The notes: generated by a model not told the origin, from the sequence alone. DNA of 64,000 nt from Rhizobium leguminosarum (GCF_002953715.1 NZ_CP025012.1:3922501-3986500); one strand, 5' to 3'; shown: positions 34,711 to 43,564, numbered from the stretch's first letter. Translations and numbers: made by a program.

Positions 34711-35319
34711 TTATTTCTTCAGCGCCCTGATCACGTAGTCGATCAGTTCGTCGACGCTTGCGCGGTTGGTTTTGGCAAGACATTGCGCCACCATCTGCGG
34801 ATGGCAGAGCGTGTTCGTCGCGGCACCGAAGCAGCGCGAGGCAACGACCGGGTCCTGCTCGGCGAACTCGCCGGCCGCAATGCCTTCGGCGATGATTTCG
34901 GCAATGAGATCATGGACGCGGTCGATATGTTTTTCGATGACGTGCCAGTCGCGTTCGATCGCGACGATGATCATCTCGTGCACCTTCATCTCGTCGAGCA
35001 TCAGGTCCAGCGTCAACTGATGCTGGGTCTCCACATAGCGGCGCAGCCGCTCGCCGGCGCTGATCGGCTGATGGCGGATGTCGTAGGCGATCTGATAAGC
35101 GGTGGCGAGCATGCGCCCGCAGAGCGCCTGGTGGATTTCCACCTTGGAGGCGAAGAAACGATAGATATTGGCCGGCGACATGCCGAGATCGCGGGCAATG
35201 TCGGCCACCGTCGTCTTGCTGTAGCCATAGTGACGGAACAGCCGCTCGGCCGCATCGAGGATGCGCGTGACATTCTCCTGCCGCGTGATGTCGAGTGTAT
35301 TTTCCGTGAGATCGTTCAT
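34711..35319 (-). CDS. TetR-family repressor of the RND efflux operon
   Basis: A 202-residue regulator. The helix-turn-helix lies at about 17-62 (I-L-D-A-A-E-R-L-F-R-H-Y-G-Y-S-K-T-T-V-A-D-I-A-R-D-L-G, then A-N-I-Y-R-F-F). The C-terminal helical domain should bind the pump's substrate. It is the first gene of the efflux operon, 50 bp before the adaptor, and a near-perfect 36-bp palindrome lies 17 bp upstream of its start. Autorepression of the whole operon is therefore likely. Confidence 0.93.
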   Translation of the reverse strand: MNDLTENTLDITRQENVTRILDAAERLFRHYGYSKTTVADIARDLGMSPANIYRFFASKVEIHQALCGRMLATAYQIAYDIRHQPISAGERLRRYVETQHQLTLDLMLDEMKVHEMIIVAIERDWHVIEKHIDRVHDLIAEIIAEGIAAGEFAEQDPVVASRCFGAATNTLCHPQMVAQCLAKTNRASVDELIDYVIRALKK

Positions 35320-35336
35320 AAGTTTCGAGGCCTGAA

Positions 35337-35372
35337 TTACGACTGACGATTTTCGAATTTCGTCAGTCGTAA
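35337..35372. promoter_or_regulatory. 36-bp palindromic operator upstream of the TetR-RND operon
   Basis: TTACGACTGACGA (35337-35349) and TCGTCAGTCGTAA (35360-35372) are perfect 13-bp arms around a 10-nt centre that is itself mostly symmetric (TTCGAA). Only two pairs of the whole 36 bp fail to match. Position and form fit a TetR-family operator. Confidence 0.8.
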
Positions 35373-35558
35373 AATATCAGGCGCTACTTGTCAATATGCC
35401 GCGGCGCAGCACAAGCGTCGCGGATTGAGGACGGATCCGGCACAAGCGACGACTTGAGAAGATCGATGCACAGGGAGAAGGCCTGTACCGAACCCGTCAT
35501 GCCGACAGCCAATGACTTCGGAATAATCAGACCCGAGAATGCGGGCCGCAAATGGAAA

Positions 35559-35584
35559 GTGCCGCGGCGAGAAGCGCGCGGCAC
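35559..35584 (-). terminator. Candidate terminator after osmC-like gene
   Basis: GTGCCGCG and CGCGGCAC form an 8-bp stem with a 10-nt loop, 20 bp past the OsmC stop. On the minus strand it is followed by TTTCCATT, a short U-rich stretch. Confidence 0.55.
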
Positions 35585-35604
35585 GTCTTCAATGGAGTGA
35601 CGTG

Positions 35605-36036
35605 TCAGACGATCTTGACGTCGAGTGTGATCGGCACAGAGGCGAGCGCCTTGGAAACCGGGCAGCCGGCCTTTGCCTTATTGGCGAGTTCGGTGAAGGT
35701 CGCCTCATCGGCACCAGGAATACGGCCGGAGAGCGAGAGATGGATGGCGGTGATGGCAAAGCCGCCCTCGACGCTTTCGAGCGTTACCTTGGCAGAGGTT
35801 TCCATATGCTCGGCGGTAAAGCCGGCTTCACCGAGGATCAACGACAGCGCCATGGTGAAGCAGCCGGCATGGGCGGCACCTATCAGTTCTTCCGGGTTGG
35901 TGCCGGCAACGCCTTCGAAGCGGCTCGCAAAGCCGTAGGGATAATCCTTCAAGGCGCCGCTCTGCGTCGAGATCAGGCCTTTTCCGTCCTTGAGGCCACC
36001 GGTCCAATGAGCCGAAGCCGTGCGATTGATCTGCAT
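35605..36036 (-). CDS. OsmC-family peroxiredoxin
   Basis: A 143-residue thiol peroxidase with an AGGAGG ribosome-binding site. Two redox cysteines are visible, in H-A-G-C-F-T-M-A-L near 59 and in K-A-G-C-P-V-S-K-A near 125, the arrangement of OsmC and Ohr proteins. G-A-A-H-A-G-C-F and C-P-V-S-K-A match the OsmC rather than the Ohr subgroup. It reduces organic hydroperoxides in the cytoplasm. It stands alone, between the RND operon and the sugar cluster, with its own candidate terminator. Confidence 0.92.
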   Translation of the reverse strand: MQINRTASAHWTGGLKDGKGLISTQSGALKDYPYGFASRFEGVAGTNPEELIGAAHAGCFTMALSLILGEAGFTAEHMETSAKVTLESVEGGFAITAIHLSLSGRIPGADEATFTELANKAKAGCPVSKALASVPITLDVKIV

Positions 36037-36183
36037 GCCGTCCTCCTGTTTTCAATTGTGTTTTCAGAAAGCGGCAGGGGCCGCTCCATGCCTGCGGGAG
36101 ATCAGATAGCCTTCCCGATGGGCAATATAATGCTCTATATCGAGAAGACGACAGGCTTGTAAAAATAGCGGGGTCGAAGCCCT

Positions 36184-36963
36184 TCAGGCGGAATGCTGCA
36201 GCACGCTGAGGCCGCCGTCGATCGTCAGGCAGGTGGCATTGATGAACGGGCACTCGTCCGAGATCATGAACACGGCCGCCATGGCGATCTCCTCCGGCGT
36301 CGCGATGCGCCCGCCGGGATGCAGTTTCATCGTCTCGGCCTTTGCCGCCTCCGGATCAGGGAAGCCGTTCCAGTAATCGATCACCTTCTGCGTCGAGACA
36401 TAGCCCGGCGCCAGCGCGTTCACGCGGATATTGCGAGCCGCATATTCGAGCCCTAAGGATTTCGTCATTCCGAGCAGAGCGTGTTTTGCCAGCGGATAGG
36501 GAAATGTGTGCGGGATGATGGTGAAAGCGTGCGTCGAGGCGATGTTGAGGATAACGCCGCCGCCCTGTTCGATCAGGCCCGGCAGCACCGCCTTGCAGCA
36601 GTTCCATGCGCCCTTCAGATTGATGTCGAAGCAGCGGTTCCATTCCTCGTCCGTCGTCTCGAGCGGTTCGGCAAAGACATTCACCCCGGCATTGTTGACG
36701 AGCGCGTTCAGCTGTCCGATCTCTTCATTCGCCTGAGCGACCAATGTCGTGATCGTCCCGGCATCGGTAATATCGGCCGGCAGATAACCAAGCCGGCCGC
36801 CACTGCTCTGGAGCTCTTTCGTTGTCTTCGCCAGCAGCGCGGCATCGCGATCGACGAGAAAGACGGCGGCATCCTCCCGCATGAAAGCCTTCGCCATCGC
36901 AAGACCGATACCCTGCGCGGCACCTGTTATCAGGATGTTCTTGCCCTGCAGGCGGCCGCCCAT
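36184..36963 (-). CDS. SDR-family sugar dehydrogenase, probably D-galactose/L-arabinose 1-dehydrogenase
   Basis: A 259-residue short-chain dehydrogenase. The NAD motif T-G-A-A-Q-G-I-G is at 13-20, N-N-A-G at 90-93, Ser143 and the catalytic pair Tyr156/Lys160. GGAGG lies inside the end of the upstream epimerase gene, and the two genes abut without a gap, so they are co-translated. The operon also has an araFGH-type transporter and, divergently, a galactonate dehydratase. The likely reaction is oxidation of the beta-pyranose to the sugar lactone. Because D-galactose and L-arabinose share configuration at C2-C4, one enzyme may serve both. Substrate remains inference. Confidence 0.82.
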   Translation of the reverse strand: MGGRLQGKNILITGAAQGIGLAMAKAFMREDAAVFLVDRDAALLAKTTKELQSSGGRLGYLPADITDAGTITTLVAQANEEIGQLNALVNNAGVNVFAEPLETTDEEWNRCFDINLKGAWNCCKAVLPGLIEQGGGVILNIASTHAFTIIPHTFPYPLAKHALLGMTKSLGLEYAARNIRVNALAPGYVSTQKVIDYWNGFPDPEAAKAETMKLHPGGRIATPEEIAMAAVFMISDECPFINATCLTIDGGLSVLQHSA

Positions 36964-37854
36964 CTATCTCACCTCCGATTGAACCGGCAGTTCCGACATC
37001 AGGATCGTCACCGTGCCGGCAAGAGCCTCCCCCGGCGCAAGCGGCGCAAGCCCACCGAAATCACGAAGGTGATGGCCGTTCGGCAGGTGGCTCATCGGCT
37101 CGAGGCAGAAGAAGTCGCTCCGGTTGACCGGCATATACAGCATGAAGCGATCGAGCGCACCGTCGGCTTCCAGCGCCGCCTGAATTCCAAGTTCCGGCCA
37201 GGCGATTGCCGCCCGCCCATTCCAGCCCTCGAAGGCATTGTTCATCCATCTCTGCGGCAAAAGCTTTTCGGATCTGAAATCGAAATAGTCCGGCACAGGG
37301 CCAGGCATCTCGGGCAGATGGTCCGGCCGCTCGCTCCAATAGCGATCGGCCGCAATCGTCAGTCGCGTCTTTGGCGTGCGCGCGAAGAAGGGATGTTGAC
37401 CGAGCCCGAAAGGAAGAGCCGCTTCGCCGCGGTTTTCCACGGAAAGCCTCAGCACCAGTGCATTGCCGGCGAGACGGATCTCCTGCCGAGTAAGATAGGC
37501 ATAAGGTGAAACACTGTCGGCGCTGCGGGAAAAGCAGAACTGCGCATGCTCCGGGCTGGAGTCTTCAAGCTGCCAGAGGCTGAGCCAGCCGTCGCCGTGC
37601 CGATAGAGCGGATCGGAAGTATTCGGCTGGAAGGCATAGTCGCGTCCGGCAAAGGACATGATATTGCCTTCCACGCGATTGCCGAACGGCACCATCGCGA
37701 AATTCGCCATCATACCTTCAGGACCGCCGGCCGCCACGAGAAAGGGGATGCCTCGATACGTCGCGGCGGTGACGGCGGCACCCCGACGGCTGACCCGGAC
37801 GGCGAGATCGCCATGCCTCAGTTCGATGTCGTTACCGGCTTGTCCCTGGCTCAT
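36964..37854 (-). CDS. Aldose 1-epimerase (mutarotase)
   Basis: A 296-residue galactose-mutarotase-like protein that interconverts alpha and beta anomers. Conserved signs are N-R-V-E-G near 58-62, a His in L-Y-R-H-G-D-G near 83-89, the catalytic-type H-P-F-F region (G-L-G-Q-H-P-F-F near 150-158), and C-L-E-P-M-S near 248-253. Its start overlaps the permease stop by 4 bp and it abuts the downstream SDR. In the pathway it would supply the beta anomer to the dehydrogenase. It is shorter than classical GalM and belongs to the wider family. Confidence 0.86.
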   Translation of the reverse strand: MSQGQAGNDIELRHGDLAVRVSRRGAAVTAATYRGIPFLVAAGGPEGMMANFAMVPFGNRVEGNIMSFAGRDYAFQPNTSDPLYRHGDGWLSLWQLEDSSPEHAQFCFSRSADSVSPYAYLTRQEIRLAGNALVLRLSVENRGEAALPFGLGQHPFFARTPKTRLTIAADRYWSERPDHLPEMPGPVPDYFDFRSEKLLPQRWMNNAFEGWNGRAAIAWPELGIQAALEADGALDRFMLYMPVNRSDFFCLEPMSHLPNGHHLRDFGGLAPLAPGEALAGTVTILMSELPVQSEVR

Positions 37855-38801
37855 CCGCGCCGTCCTGCAGCCGAAGATCTCAAATTGTCGAGCAACACTG
37901 CGATCAGCAGGATCAGCCCGCGGACCACATACTGATAGAACGCCTGGATATTCAAGAGGTTCATGACGTTTTCGGCAATGCCCATGATCAGCACGCCGAC
38001 GATGACGCCGCTCATCGCCGCCCGGCCGCCGGCCAGCGAAACGCCACCGAGAACGCAGGCCGAAATCACCGAAAGCTCAAGCCCTGTCGCCGCATTCGGC
38101 TGGCCGGAGGTGATGCGGGAGGCAAGCAGGATGCCGGCAATGCCGCAGACAAGTCCCTGCAGCGCAAAGATCCAGATGCGCATGTTGACGACATTGACGC
38201 CGGCAAGCCGCGAGGCCTCGGGATTGCCGCCGATCGCCAGGGTGTTCTTGCCGAAGACGGTGCGATTGAGCACGAAACCGAAGAGGATGAAAAGGATCAG
38301 CATGATCCAGATCGGCGTCGGCACGGTCAGAAATCGCGACAAGGCAAGCTGGTAGAAGGCGGGATCATTGATGCCGACGGCGCGGCCATCGGAGGCGATC
38401 AGCGCCAGCCCGCGCACGATCTGCATGGTCGCAAGCGTGGTGATCAGCGCATTGATGCGAAAGCGCGCAATGACGATGCCGTTAACGAAACCAACGACGG
38501 CGCCGCAAAGCAGGGCAGCGAGCAGCCCGACGGGAATGGAGCCCGTCGCATTCGAGACCATTACCGCGATCATGCCGGAGAAGGCGACGATCGATCCGAC
38601 CGAAAGGTCGAAATCGCGCGACGCCAGGCAGAACATCATCGTGCAGGCAACGATGCCGATCGTGACGACCGACTGTAGCAGCCCCAGCATGTTTCGCTCG
38701 GTCAGGAAGTTCGGAACGAAGAGCGAGACGATCACGAAGGCAGCAGTGAAGATCACCACCAGCCCCTGTTCGCCGAGAAGGATTTTTTTCAACGAATTCA
38801 T
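37851..38801 (-). CDS. araH: L-arabinose/galactose ABC transporter permease (AraH family)
   Basis: A 316-residue CUT2-family permease starting MNSLKKIL. About eight hydrophobic helices run through the protein, and the conserved late segment G-G-V-S-L-A-G-G-R-A-A-M-S-G-V-I-V-G is present. Its partners are the AraG-type double ATPase and the AraF-type binding protein upstream. The frame is open to 40028, but that portion overlaps the ATPase gene in a different frame. The gene overlaps the epimerase start as ATGA. Confidence 0.88.
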   Translation of the reverse strand: MNSLKKILLGEQGLVVIFTAAFVIVSLFVPNFLTERNMLGLLQSVVTIGIVACTMMFCLASRDFDLSVGSIVAFSGMIAVMVSNATGSIPVGLLAALLCGAVVGFVNGIVIARFRINALITTLATMQIVRGLALIASDGRAVGINDPAFYQLALSRFLTVPTPIWIMLILFILFGFVLNRTVFGKNTLAIGGNPEASRLAGVNVVNMRIWIFALQGLVCGIAGILLASRITSGQPNAATGLELSVISACVLGGVSLAGGRAAMSGVIVGVLIMGIAENVMNLLNIQAFYQYVVRGLILLIAVLLDNLRSSAAGRRG

Positions 38802-38818
38802 TGTCTGTATTCCCAATC

Positions 38819-40324
38819 CTAAATGGTGCCTGCGGCATTCTTGTCGGGAAGCGCTGCCGTCAGGATGTTGCGCTCGTCGAAATCCTGGCGGATGACATTG
38901 GCCGCCACCCTGCCCTGGCACATCACCATGATGCGATCGGAAATGCCCATGACTTCGGGCAACTCGCTTGATATCACCACGATCGCCATGCCGCCGGCCG
39001 CAAGTTCGTAGAGGATTTCGTAGATTTCCGATTTCGCCCCGACATCGATGCCGCGCGTCGGCTCGTCGATGACCAGGACCTTGATGCCCTGCTCGGACAG
39101 CCAGCGGCCGAGAATGACCTTCTGCTGATTGCCGCCCGAGAGGTTGATGATGTCCTGCTTGCGCGACGGCGTCCGCACCCGAAGCTTGGCGATGAACCGA
39201 TCCGCCAGCGCCGCCTCTTGTCTTGGGCTCAGAATGCCGAAGGGCGAAAAATGCCGGCGTGACGAGATCGCGATATTCTCTTCGATCGATCGCCCTTGGA
39301 CGATGCCGTCGAACTTGCGGTCCTCGGGGCAGAGTACCATGCCGGCATTGATCGCCGCCTTCGGATTGTTCGGCGAAACGGCAATGCCGTCGATCGTGAC
39401 CCGGCCCTGATGCCTGGTGTCGGCGCCGTAAAGCAGCCGAGCCATCTCGCTGCGGCCGGCGCCGATCAACCCGAAGAAACCGAGAATTTCGCCCTGGCGG
39501 ACGGAAAAGCTGATCGGATGACGCAGCCTTGACCCCGACAGGCCCTTGACCTCCAGCCGTACGTCGCCGAGCGCGCGTTCGCGCCAGCCCCAGACATTGC
39601 TGATCTCGCGTCCGACCATTTCCGAAATGATCTGTTCGCGCGTGGTTTCGGCGATCTGAGGATGGTGGGCGGCAAGTTTGCCGTCGCGCAGCACTGTCAG
39701 GCTGTCGCAAAGACGGAAGATCTCGTCGAGACGATGCGAGACGTAGAGGATGACCGTTCCCTTCGCCTTCAGCCTGTCGATGAGTGAAAACAGGATTTCG
39801 CTTTCGCGCGAGGAAAGCGAGGAGGTCGGCTCGTCGAGCGCAATCACCCGCGCATCGAGCATGACGGCCTTGGCGATCTCGACCATCTGCCGCGCACCGA
39901 TCGAAAGCGAGGCGACCTTGGCCGACGGATCGACATCGATGCCGATCTCCTGGAGCTTCGACCGCACCGTCTCGATCAGTATCTTCGAATGGATGACGCC
40001 GCCCTTGGCCGGAAAGCGCCCGAGCCATAGATTTTCGGCGACCGTCAACTCCGGAACGAGCTGCAGTTCCTGATGGATGACGATGACGCCGGCATGGAAG
40101 GCGTCGCGGACGGACCCGTATCTCTGCACCTCGCCGTCGATGAGGATGTTGCCGCCATCGGCGGCCTGATCGCCTGACAGGACCCGGATCAGCGTCGATT
40201 TACCGGCACCGTTTTCGCCCATCAGTCCGTGGACGGCGCCCTTCTCGACCGTGAAGGAAACATTCGCCAGCGCCTGCACGCCGGGGTAACCCTTGGAGAT
40301 ATTGCTGAATTCGAGGAAAGCCAT
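38819..40324 (-). CDS. araG: L-arabinose/galactose ABC transporter double ATPase (AraG family)
   Basis: A 501-residue CUT2 ATPase with two ABC domains. The first has G-E-N-G-A-G-K-S-T (Walker A, about 37-45) and L-S-I-G-A-R-Q-M (signature). The second has L-S-G-G-N-Q-Q-K-V-I-L-G-R-W-L and a late D-E-P-T-R-G-I-D-V-G-A-K. The divergent second Walker A typical of sugar ATPases is present. The sequence around G-W-R-E-R-A-L-G and M-V-L-C-P-E-D-R-K recalls E. coli AraG. Two adjacent ATGs exist; the second (40324) is better spaced from GGAG. Confidence 0.92.
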   Translation of the reverse strand: MAFLEFSNISKGYPGVQALANVSFTVEKGAVHGLMGENGAGKSTLIRVLSGDQAADGGNILIDGEVQRYGSVRDAFHAGVIVIHQELQLVPELTVAENLWLGRFPAKGGVIHSKILIETVRSKLQEIGIDVDPSAKVASLSIGARQMVEIAKAVMLDARVIALDEPTSSLSSRESEILFSLIDRLKAKGTVILYVSHRLDEIFRLCDSLTVLRDGKLAAHHPQIAETTREQIISEMVGREISNVWGWRERALGDVRLEVKGLSGSRLRHPISFSVRQGEILGFFGLIGAGRSEMARLLYGADTRHQGRVTIDGIAVSPNNPKAAINAGMVLCPEDRKFDGIVQGRSIEENIAISSRRHFSPFGILSPRQEAALADRFIAKLRVRTPSRKQDIINLSGGNQQKVILGRWLSEQGIKVLVIDEPTRGIDVGAKSEIYEILYELAAGGMAIVVISSELPEVMGISDRIMVMCQGRVAANVIRQDFDERNILTAALPDKNAAGTI

Positions 40325-40345
40325 CATCGCTCCGTCGAGAAAGAC

Positions 40346-40371
40346 CCGGCGGCACGCTGTGCGGCCGCCGG
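40346..40371 (-). terminator. Hairpin between araF and araG (attenuator-like)
   Basis: CCGGCGGC and GCCGCCGG form a perfect 8-bp stem with a 10-nt loop. On the minus strand TCTTTCTC follows. It lies between the binding-protein gene and the ATPase gene and may cause partial termination or protect the araF transcript. Confidence 0.5.
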
Positions 40372-40394
40372 ACGATATCATCTTGGAAGGACGA

Positions 40395-41378
40395 TCACTC
40401 GATGCCAAGATCCTTGCGGACCTTCTCATAATCGTCGCGCAGCGCTAGGGAACCGGAGGTCAGCGTCAGCTTTGCCGGCTCCTTGTCGTTGGCAATCCAG
40501 TCGTACATGTTGAGCGCCGTTTCGTAGCCGTGGCGCTTCGGCGAGATGATGACGGTGCCGAAGAAGCCCGTCGCCGCCGGCTTCTTGAATTCATTGATCG
40601 CCGATTCCGCGCCGCCAATGCCGACACCGATGACGTTGGCGGCCGGAATACCGACCGATTCGGAGGCACGGACGGCGCCGAGGACAGCTTCGTCGTTGAG
40701 GCCGAAGGCGACCCAGTATTTCACGTCGGCATGCTTGTTGAGAACGGTGGTTGCCGCGTTGAGCGCCGCTTCCGTATCCGTCTTCGCCTGTGGCGCATCA
40801 TAGATGTTTTCGGCCGGGAAACCGGCGGACTTCAGCACCGACATCGCACCTTCGACGCGGTCGACGGCCGTCGGCAGCTGGTCATAGGAGACCCGCACGG
40901 CGCCGACATTCTTCATGTCCCAGCCACGCTTCTTGATTTCGTCGACGATCGCCTGGCCGACGGTCTCGCCGATCTTGGTGGCTGAAATGCCCATATGCGG
41001 CACGTCTTCCAGCGGCTTGCCGTCGGCGCTGACGAGGCGGTCGTCGACGGTCATCAGCTTCAGCTGGTTGGCTTCAGCCTTGGCGACGATGCCGGGACCG
41101 AGCTTGACGTCGGGCGTGCAGATGATGAAGCCCTGCGCACCCTGAGCGCCGAGATTATCGATCGCCGACTGGACCTTCTCGCCGTCTTCGGCGCCGATCT
41201 TGACGACGGTGAAGCCTTTTTCCTTGGCGGCCTGGTCGGCGAATTTCCATTCGTCCTGGAACCACGGCTCCTCAGGCTGCTTGACGATAAACCCTATCTT
41301 GACGTCCGCGGAAAATGCCGAGCCGGCTGCCAGAATGGCAAAAGTGCCAGCCAGAATGGCTGCTTTGAACAAGCGCAT
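40395..41378 (-). CDS. araF: L-arabinose/galactose-binding periplasmic protein (AraF family)
   Basis: A 327-residue binding protein with a signal peptide (cleavage after A-F-S-A near residue 23). The start of the mature protein, V-K-I-G-F-I-V-K-Q-P-E-E-P-W-F-Q-D-E-W-K, closely follows E. coli AraF. AraF binds both L-arabinose and D-galactose, which matches the pathway here. GGGAGAG precedes the ATG. It is the first gene of the araFGH-epimerase-SDR operon, and a 37-bp inverted repeat lies in the divergent promoter region. Confidence 0.93.
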   Translation of the reverse strand: MRLFKAAILAGTFAILAAGSAFSADVKIGFIVKQPEEPWFQDEWKFADQAAKEKGFTVVKIGAEDGEKVQSAIDNLGAQGAQGFIICTPDVKLGPGIVAKAEANQLKLMTVDDRLVSADGKPLEDVPHMGISATKIGETVGQAIVDEIKKRGWDMKNVGAVRVSYDQLPTAVDRVEGAMSVLKSAGFPAENIYDAPQAKTDTEAALNAATTVLNKHADVKYWVAFGLNDEAVLGAVRASESVGIPAANVIGVGIGGAESAINEFKKPAATGFFGTVIISPKRHGYETALNMYDWIANDKEPAKLTLTSGSLALRDDYEKVRKDLGIE

Positions 41379-41445
41379 GTCTCTCTCCCTAAACTCTCAA
41401 AAACCGAGCAGCTGCCTCCCAGGCAACGTCCAATGAATTATGATA

Positions 41446-41482
41446 AATCATCATACCAGTCAATTGCCAATGTATGATGATT
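41446..41482. promoter_or_regulatory. Inverted repeat between araF and the GntR regulator
   Basis: AATCATCATAC (41446-41456) and GTATGATGATT (41472-41482) are perfect 11-bp arms around 15 nt. The left arm overlaps a smaller palindrome TGATAAATCA (41441-41450). It lies 67 bp upstream of araF and about 110 bp upstream of the divergent regulator, and probably binds that regulator. Confidence 0.65.
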
Positions 41483-41591
41483 GGAATAATAGGATTATTG
41501 ACGAGATGCCGGGAGGAAGCGTCGCAAAGCGGATCGAATTCGGATAATCAGGTTCGATTGCCTAGCACGCGAGACAGAGCGGAGAGGTGAG

Positions 41592-42347
41592 TTGGAAACA
41601 ATCGAGCGACAGAGCGGGGCCGAAAGCCGCCGCATCGAGCGCCGACCGCGCGTACGCCGCAACGTCACGGCGGCGATCGCTCAGGATATCTGTGCGGACC
41701 GCTATCCCTCGGGCTCGCCGCTGCCCCGCGAGAACGATCTCTGCGAACTCTACGGCGTCAGCCGCACCGTCATTCGCGAATCGTTGAAAGTGCTGGAATC
41801 CAAAGGCCTTGTTCGTGGCAAGCCGCGCATCGGAACCACCGTCTGCGACAAGGACGACTGGAATATCCTCGACGCTGACGTGCTTGAATGGATGGGTCCC
41901 TATATCAAGGATTTCGACCTGCTCGGCTGCATTCTCGAAGCCCGCCGCACCATCGAGCCGGCAGCCGCCGAATATGCCGCCGAGCGCGCCAGCGCCCAGG
42001 AGATCGCCGATCTCGACAATGCCTGGCGGCAGATGCGCGACAGCGCCCGCGACCCGGAAAGCTTCACCGATGCCGACGTCATGTTCCACACGGTGCTGCT
42101 CACCGCCAGCCACAATCAGGTCTTCCGCCGCCTGTCGAGCGCCATTCACGCGGCGCTGAAATATGCGCTGCATGCCTCCAATATCGGTGTCGAGAATCGC
42201 GAGGATGCGGTGCTCGTTCACGGCCAGCTGGTCGAGGCCCTGCGCATGCGCGACAAAACAGGCGCCCGTGAATGCGCCAACCGCATGCTCGATCTTGCGG
42301 TGCGCGATCTAGCCGCCGCCGAAAAAGCGATCGGCAGAACGAAATGA
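41592..42347 (+). CDS. GntR/FadR-family regulator of the arabinose/galactose cluster (DgoR-like)
   Basis: A 251-residue regulator that appears to start with TTG at 41592, 4 nt after AGAGG. The winged helix is at about 23-90 (S-P-L-P-R-E-N-D-L-C-E-L-Y-G-V-S-R-T-V-I-R-E-S-L-K-V-L). The C-terminal FCD domain (about 110-235) has the helical pattern with conserved D-x-x-F-H near 156-160 and a later H for metal and ligand binding. It precedes dgoD and is divergent from araF. By analogy with E. coli DgoR the effector may be galactonate. Confidence 0.87.
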   Translation: METIERQSGAESRRIERRPRVRRNVTAAIAQDICADRYPSGSPLPRENDLCELYGVSRTVIRESLKVLESKGLVRGKPRIGTTVCDKDDWNILDADVLEWMGPYIKDFDLLGCILEARRTIEPAAAEYAAERASAQEIADLDNAWRQMRDSARDPESFTDADVMFHTVLLTASHNQVFRRLSSAIHAALKYALHASNIGVENREDAVLVHGQLVEALRMRDKTGARECANRMLDLAVRDLAAAEKAIGRTK

Positions 42348-42413
42348 CCGATCACGACAAATCTGCGGACGTGCCGCCGATCGCAAACCCGGGAAGAGAC
42401 TGAAAGAACAGCG

Positions 42414-43562
42414 ATGAAGATCACCAAACTCACCACCTATATCGTTCCCCCGCGCTGGCTGTTTTTGAAGGTCGAGACCGATGAAGGCATCGTCGGCTGG
42501 GGCGAGCCGGTCGTCGAAGGCCGTGCGCTCACCGTTCAGGCCGCCGTCCATGAGCTGGAAGACTACCTGATCGGCAAGGATCCTTTCCTGATCGAAGACC
42601 ACTGGACCGTGATGTATCGCGGCGGCTTCTATCGCGGCGGCGCCGTCCACATGAGCGCGATCTCGGGCATCGACCAGGCGCTGTGGGACATCAAGGGCAA
42701 AGCGCTCGGCCAGCCGATCCATTCCCTGCTCGGCGGCCAGCTCCGTGATCGCATCAAGGTCTATTCCTGGATCGGCGGCGATCGTCCCTCGGATGTCGCC
42801 AACAATGCCAAGGAAGTGGTTGCCCGCGGCTTCAAGGCGATCAAGCTCAATGGCTGCGAGGAAATGCAGATCGTTGACACCAACGAAAAGGTAGAGAAAG
42901 CAGTCGAGACCATCGCCGCCATCCGCGAGGCGATCGGCCCGCATATCGGCATCGGCGTCGATTTCCACGGCCGCGTCCACAAGCCGATGGCGAAGGTTCT
43001 CGCCAAGGAGCTGGATCCCTACAAGCTGATGTTCATCGAAGAGCCGGTGCTTTCCGAAAACAAGGAAGCGCTGCGCGATATCGTCAACCATACGTCGACG
43101 CCGATCGCGCTCGGTGAACGGCTCTTTTCGCGCTGGGACTTCAAGCAGGTTCTCTCCGACGGTTATGTCGACATCATCCAGCCGGATCTCTCCCATGCCG
43201 GCGGCATCACCGAATGCCGCAAGATCGCGGCGATGGCCGAAGCCTACGACGTGGCGCTAGCGCCGCATTGCCCGCTGGGCCCGATCGCGCTCGCCGCCTG
43301 CCTGCAGGTCGATGCCGTCAGCTACAATGCCTTCATCCAGGAACAGAGCCTCGGCATCCACTACAACAAGGGCAACGACATCCTCGACTATATCTCCAAC
43401 AAGGAGGTGTTCCACTATGCCGATGGTTTCGTCTCGATCCCGCAGGGTCCGGGTCTCGGCATCGAGGTCGACGAAGCCTATGTCATCGAGCGCGCCAAGG
43501 AAGGTCACCGCTGGCGCAACCCGATCTGGCGGCACGCCGACGGCAGCTTCGCCGAGTGGTGA
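42414..43562 (+). CDS. dgoD: D-galactonate dehydratase
   Basis: A 382-residue enolase-superfamily enzyme that dehydrates D-galactonate to 2-dehydro-3-deoxy-D-galactonate. Length equals E. coli DgoD, and large blocks match (M-S-A-I-S-G-I-D-Q-A-L-W-D-I-K-G-K; A-P-H-C-P-L-G-P-I-A-L-A-A-C-L; W-R-H-A-D-G-S-F-A-E-W end). Metal ligands are expected in V-D-F-H-G-R, E-E-P-V and G-E-R. It is the third step after the dehydrogenase and lactonase. DgoK and DgoA, needed next, are not in the window. It may also act on the arabinonate analogue, which is unproven. Confidence 0.95.
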   Translation: MKITKLTTYIVPPRWLFLKVETDEGIVGWGEPVVEGRALTVQAAVHELEDYLIGKDPFLIEDHWTVMYRGGFYRGGAVHMSAISGIDQALWDIKGKALGQPIHSLLGGQLRDRIKVYSWIGGDRPSDVANNAKEVVARGFKAIKLNGCEEMQIVDTNEKVEKAVETIAAIREAIGPHIGIGVDFHGRVHKPMAKVLAKELDPYKLMFIEEPVLSENKEALRDIVNHTSTPIALGERLFSRWDFKQVLSDGYVDIIQPDLSHAGGITECRKIAAMAEAYDVALAPHCPLGPIALAACLQVDAVSYNAFIQEQSLGIHYNKGNDILDYISNKEVFHYADGFVSIPQGPGLGIEVDEAYVIERAKEGHRWRNPIWRHADGSFAEW

Positions 43563-43564
43563 CA

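Noticed and set aside
38802..40028. Apparent N-terminal fusion extension of the araH permease frame
   Set aside because: The extra part overlaps araG in another frame and looks like shadow sequence; the permease begins at the ATG at 38801.
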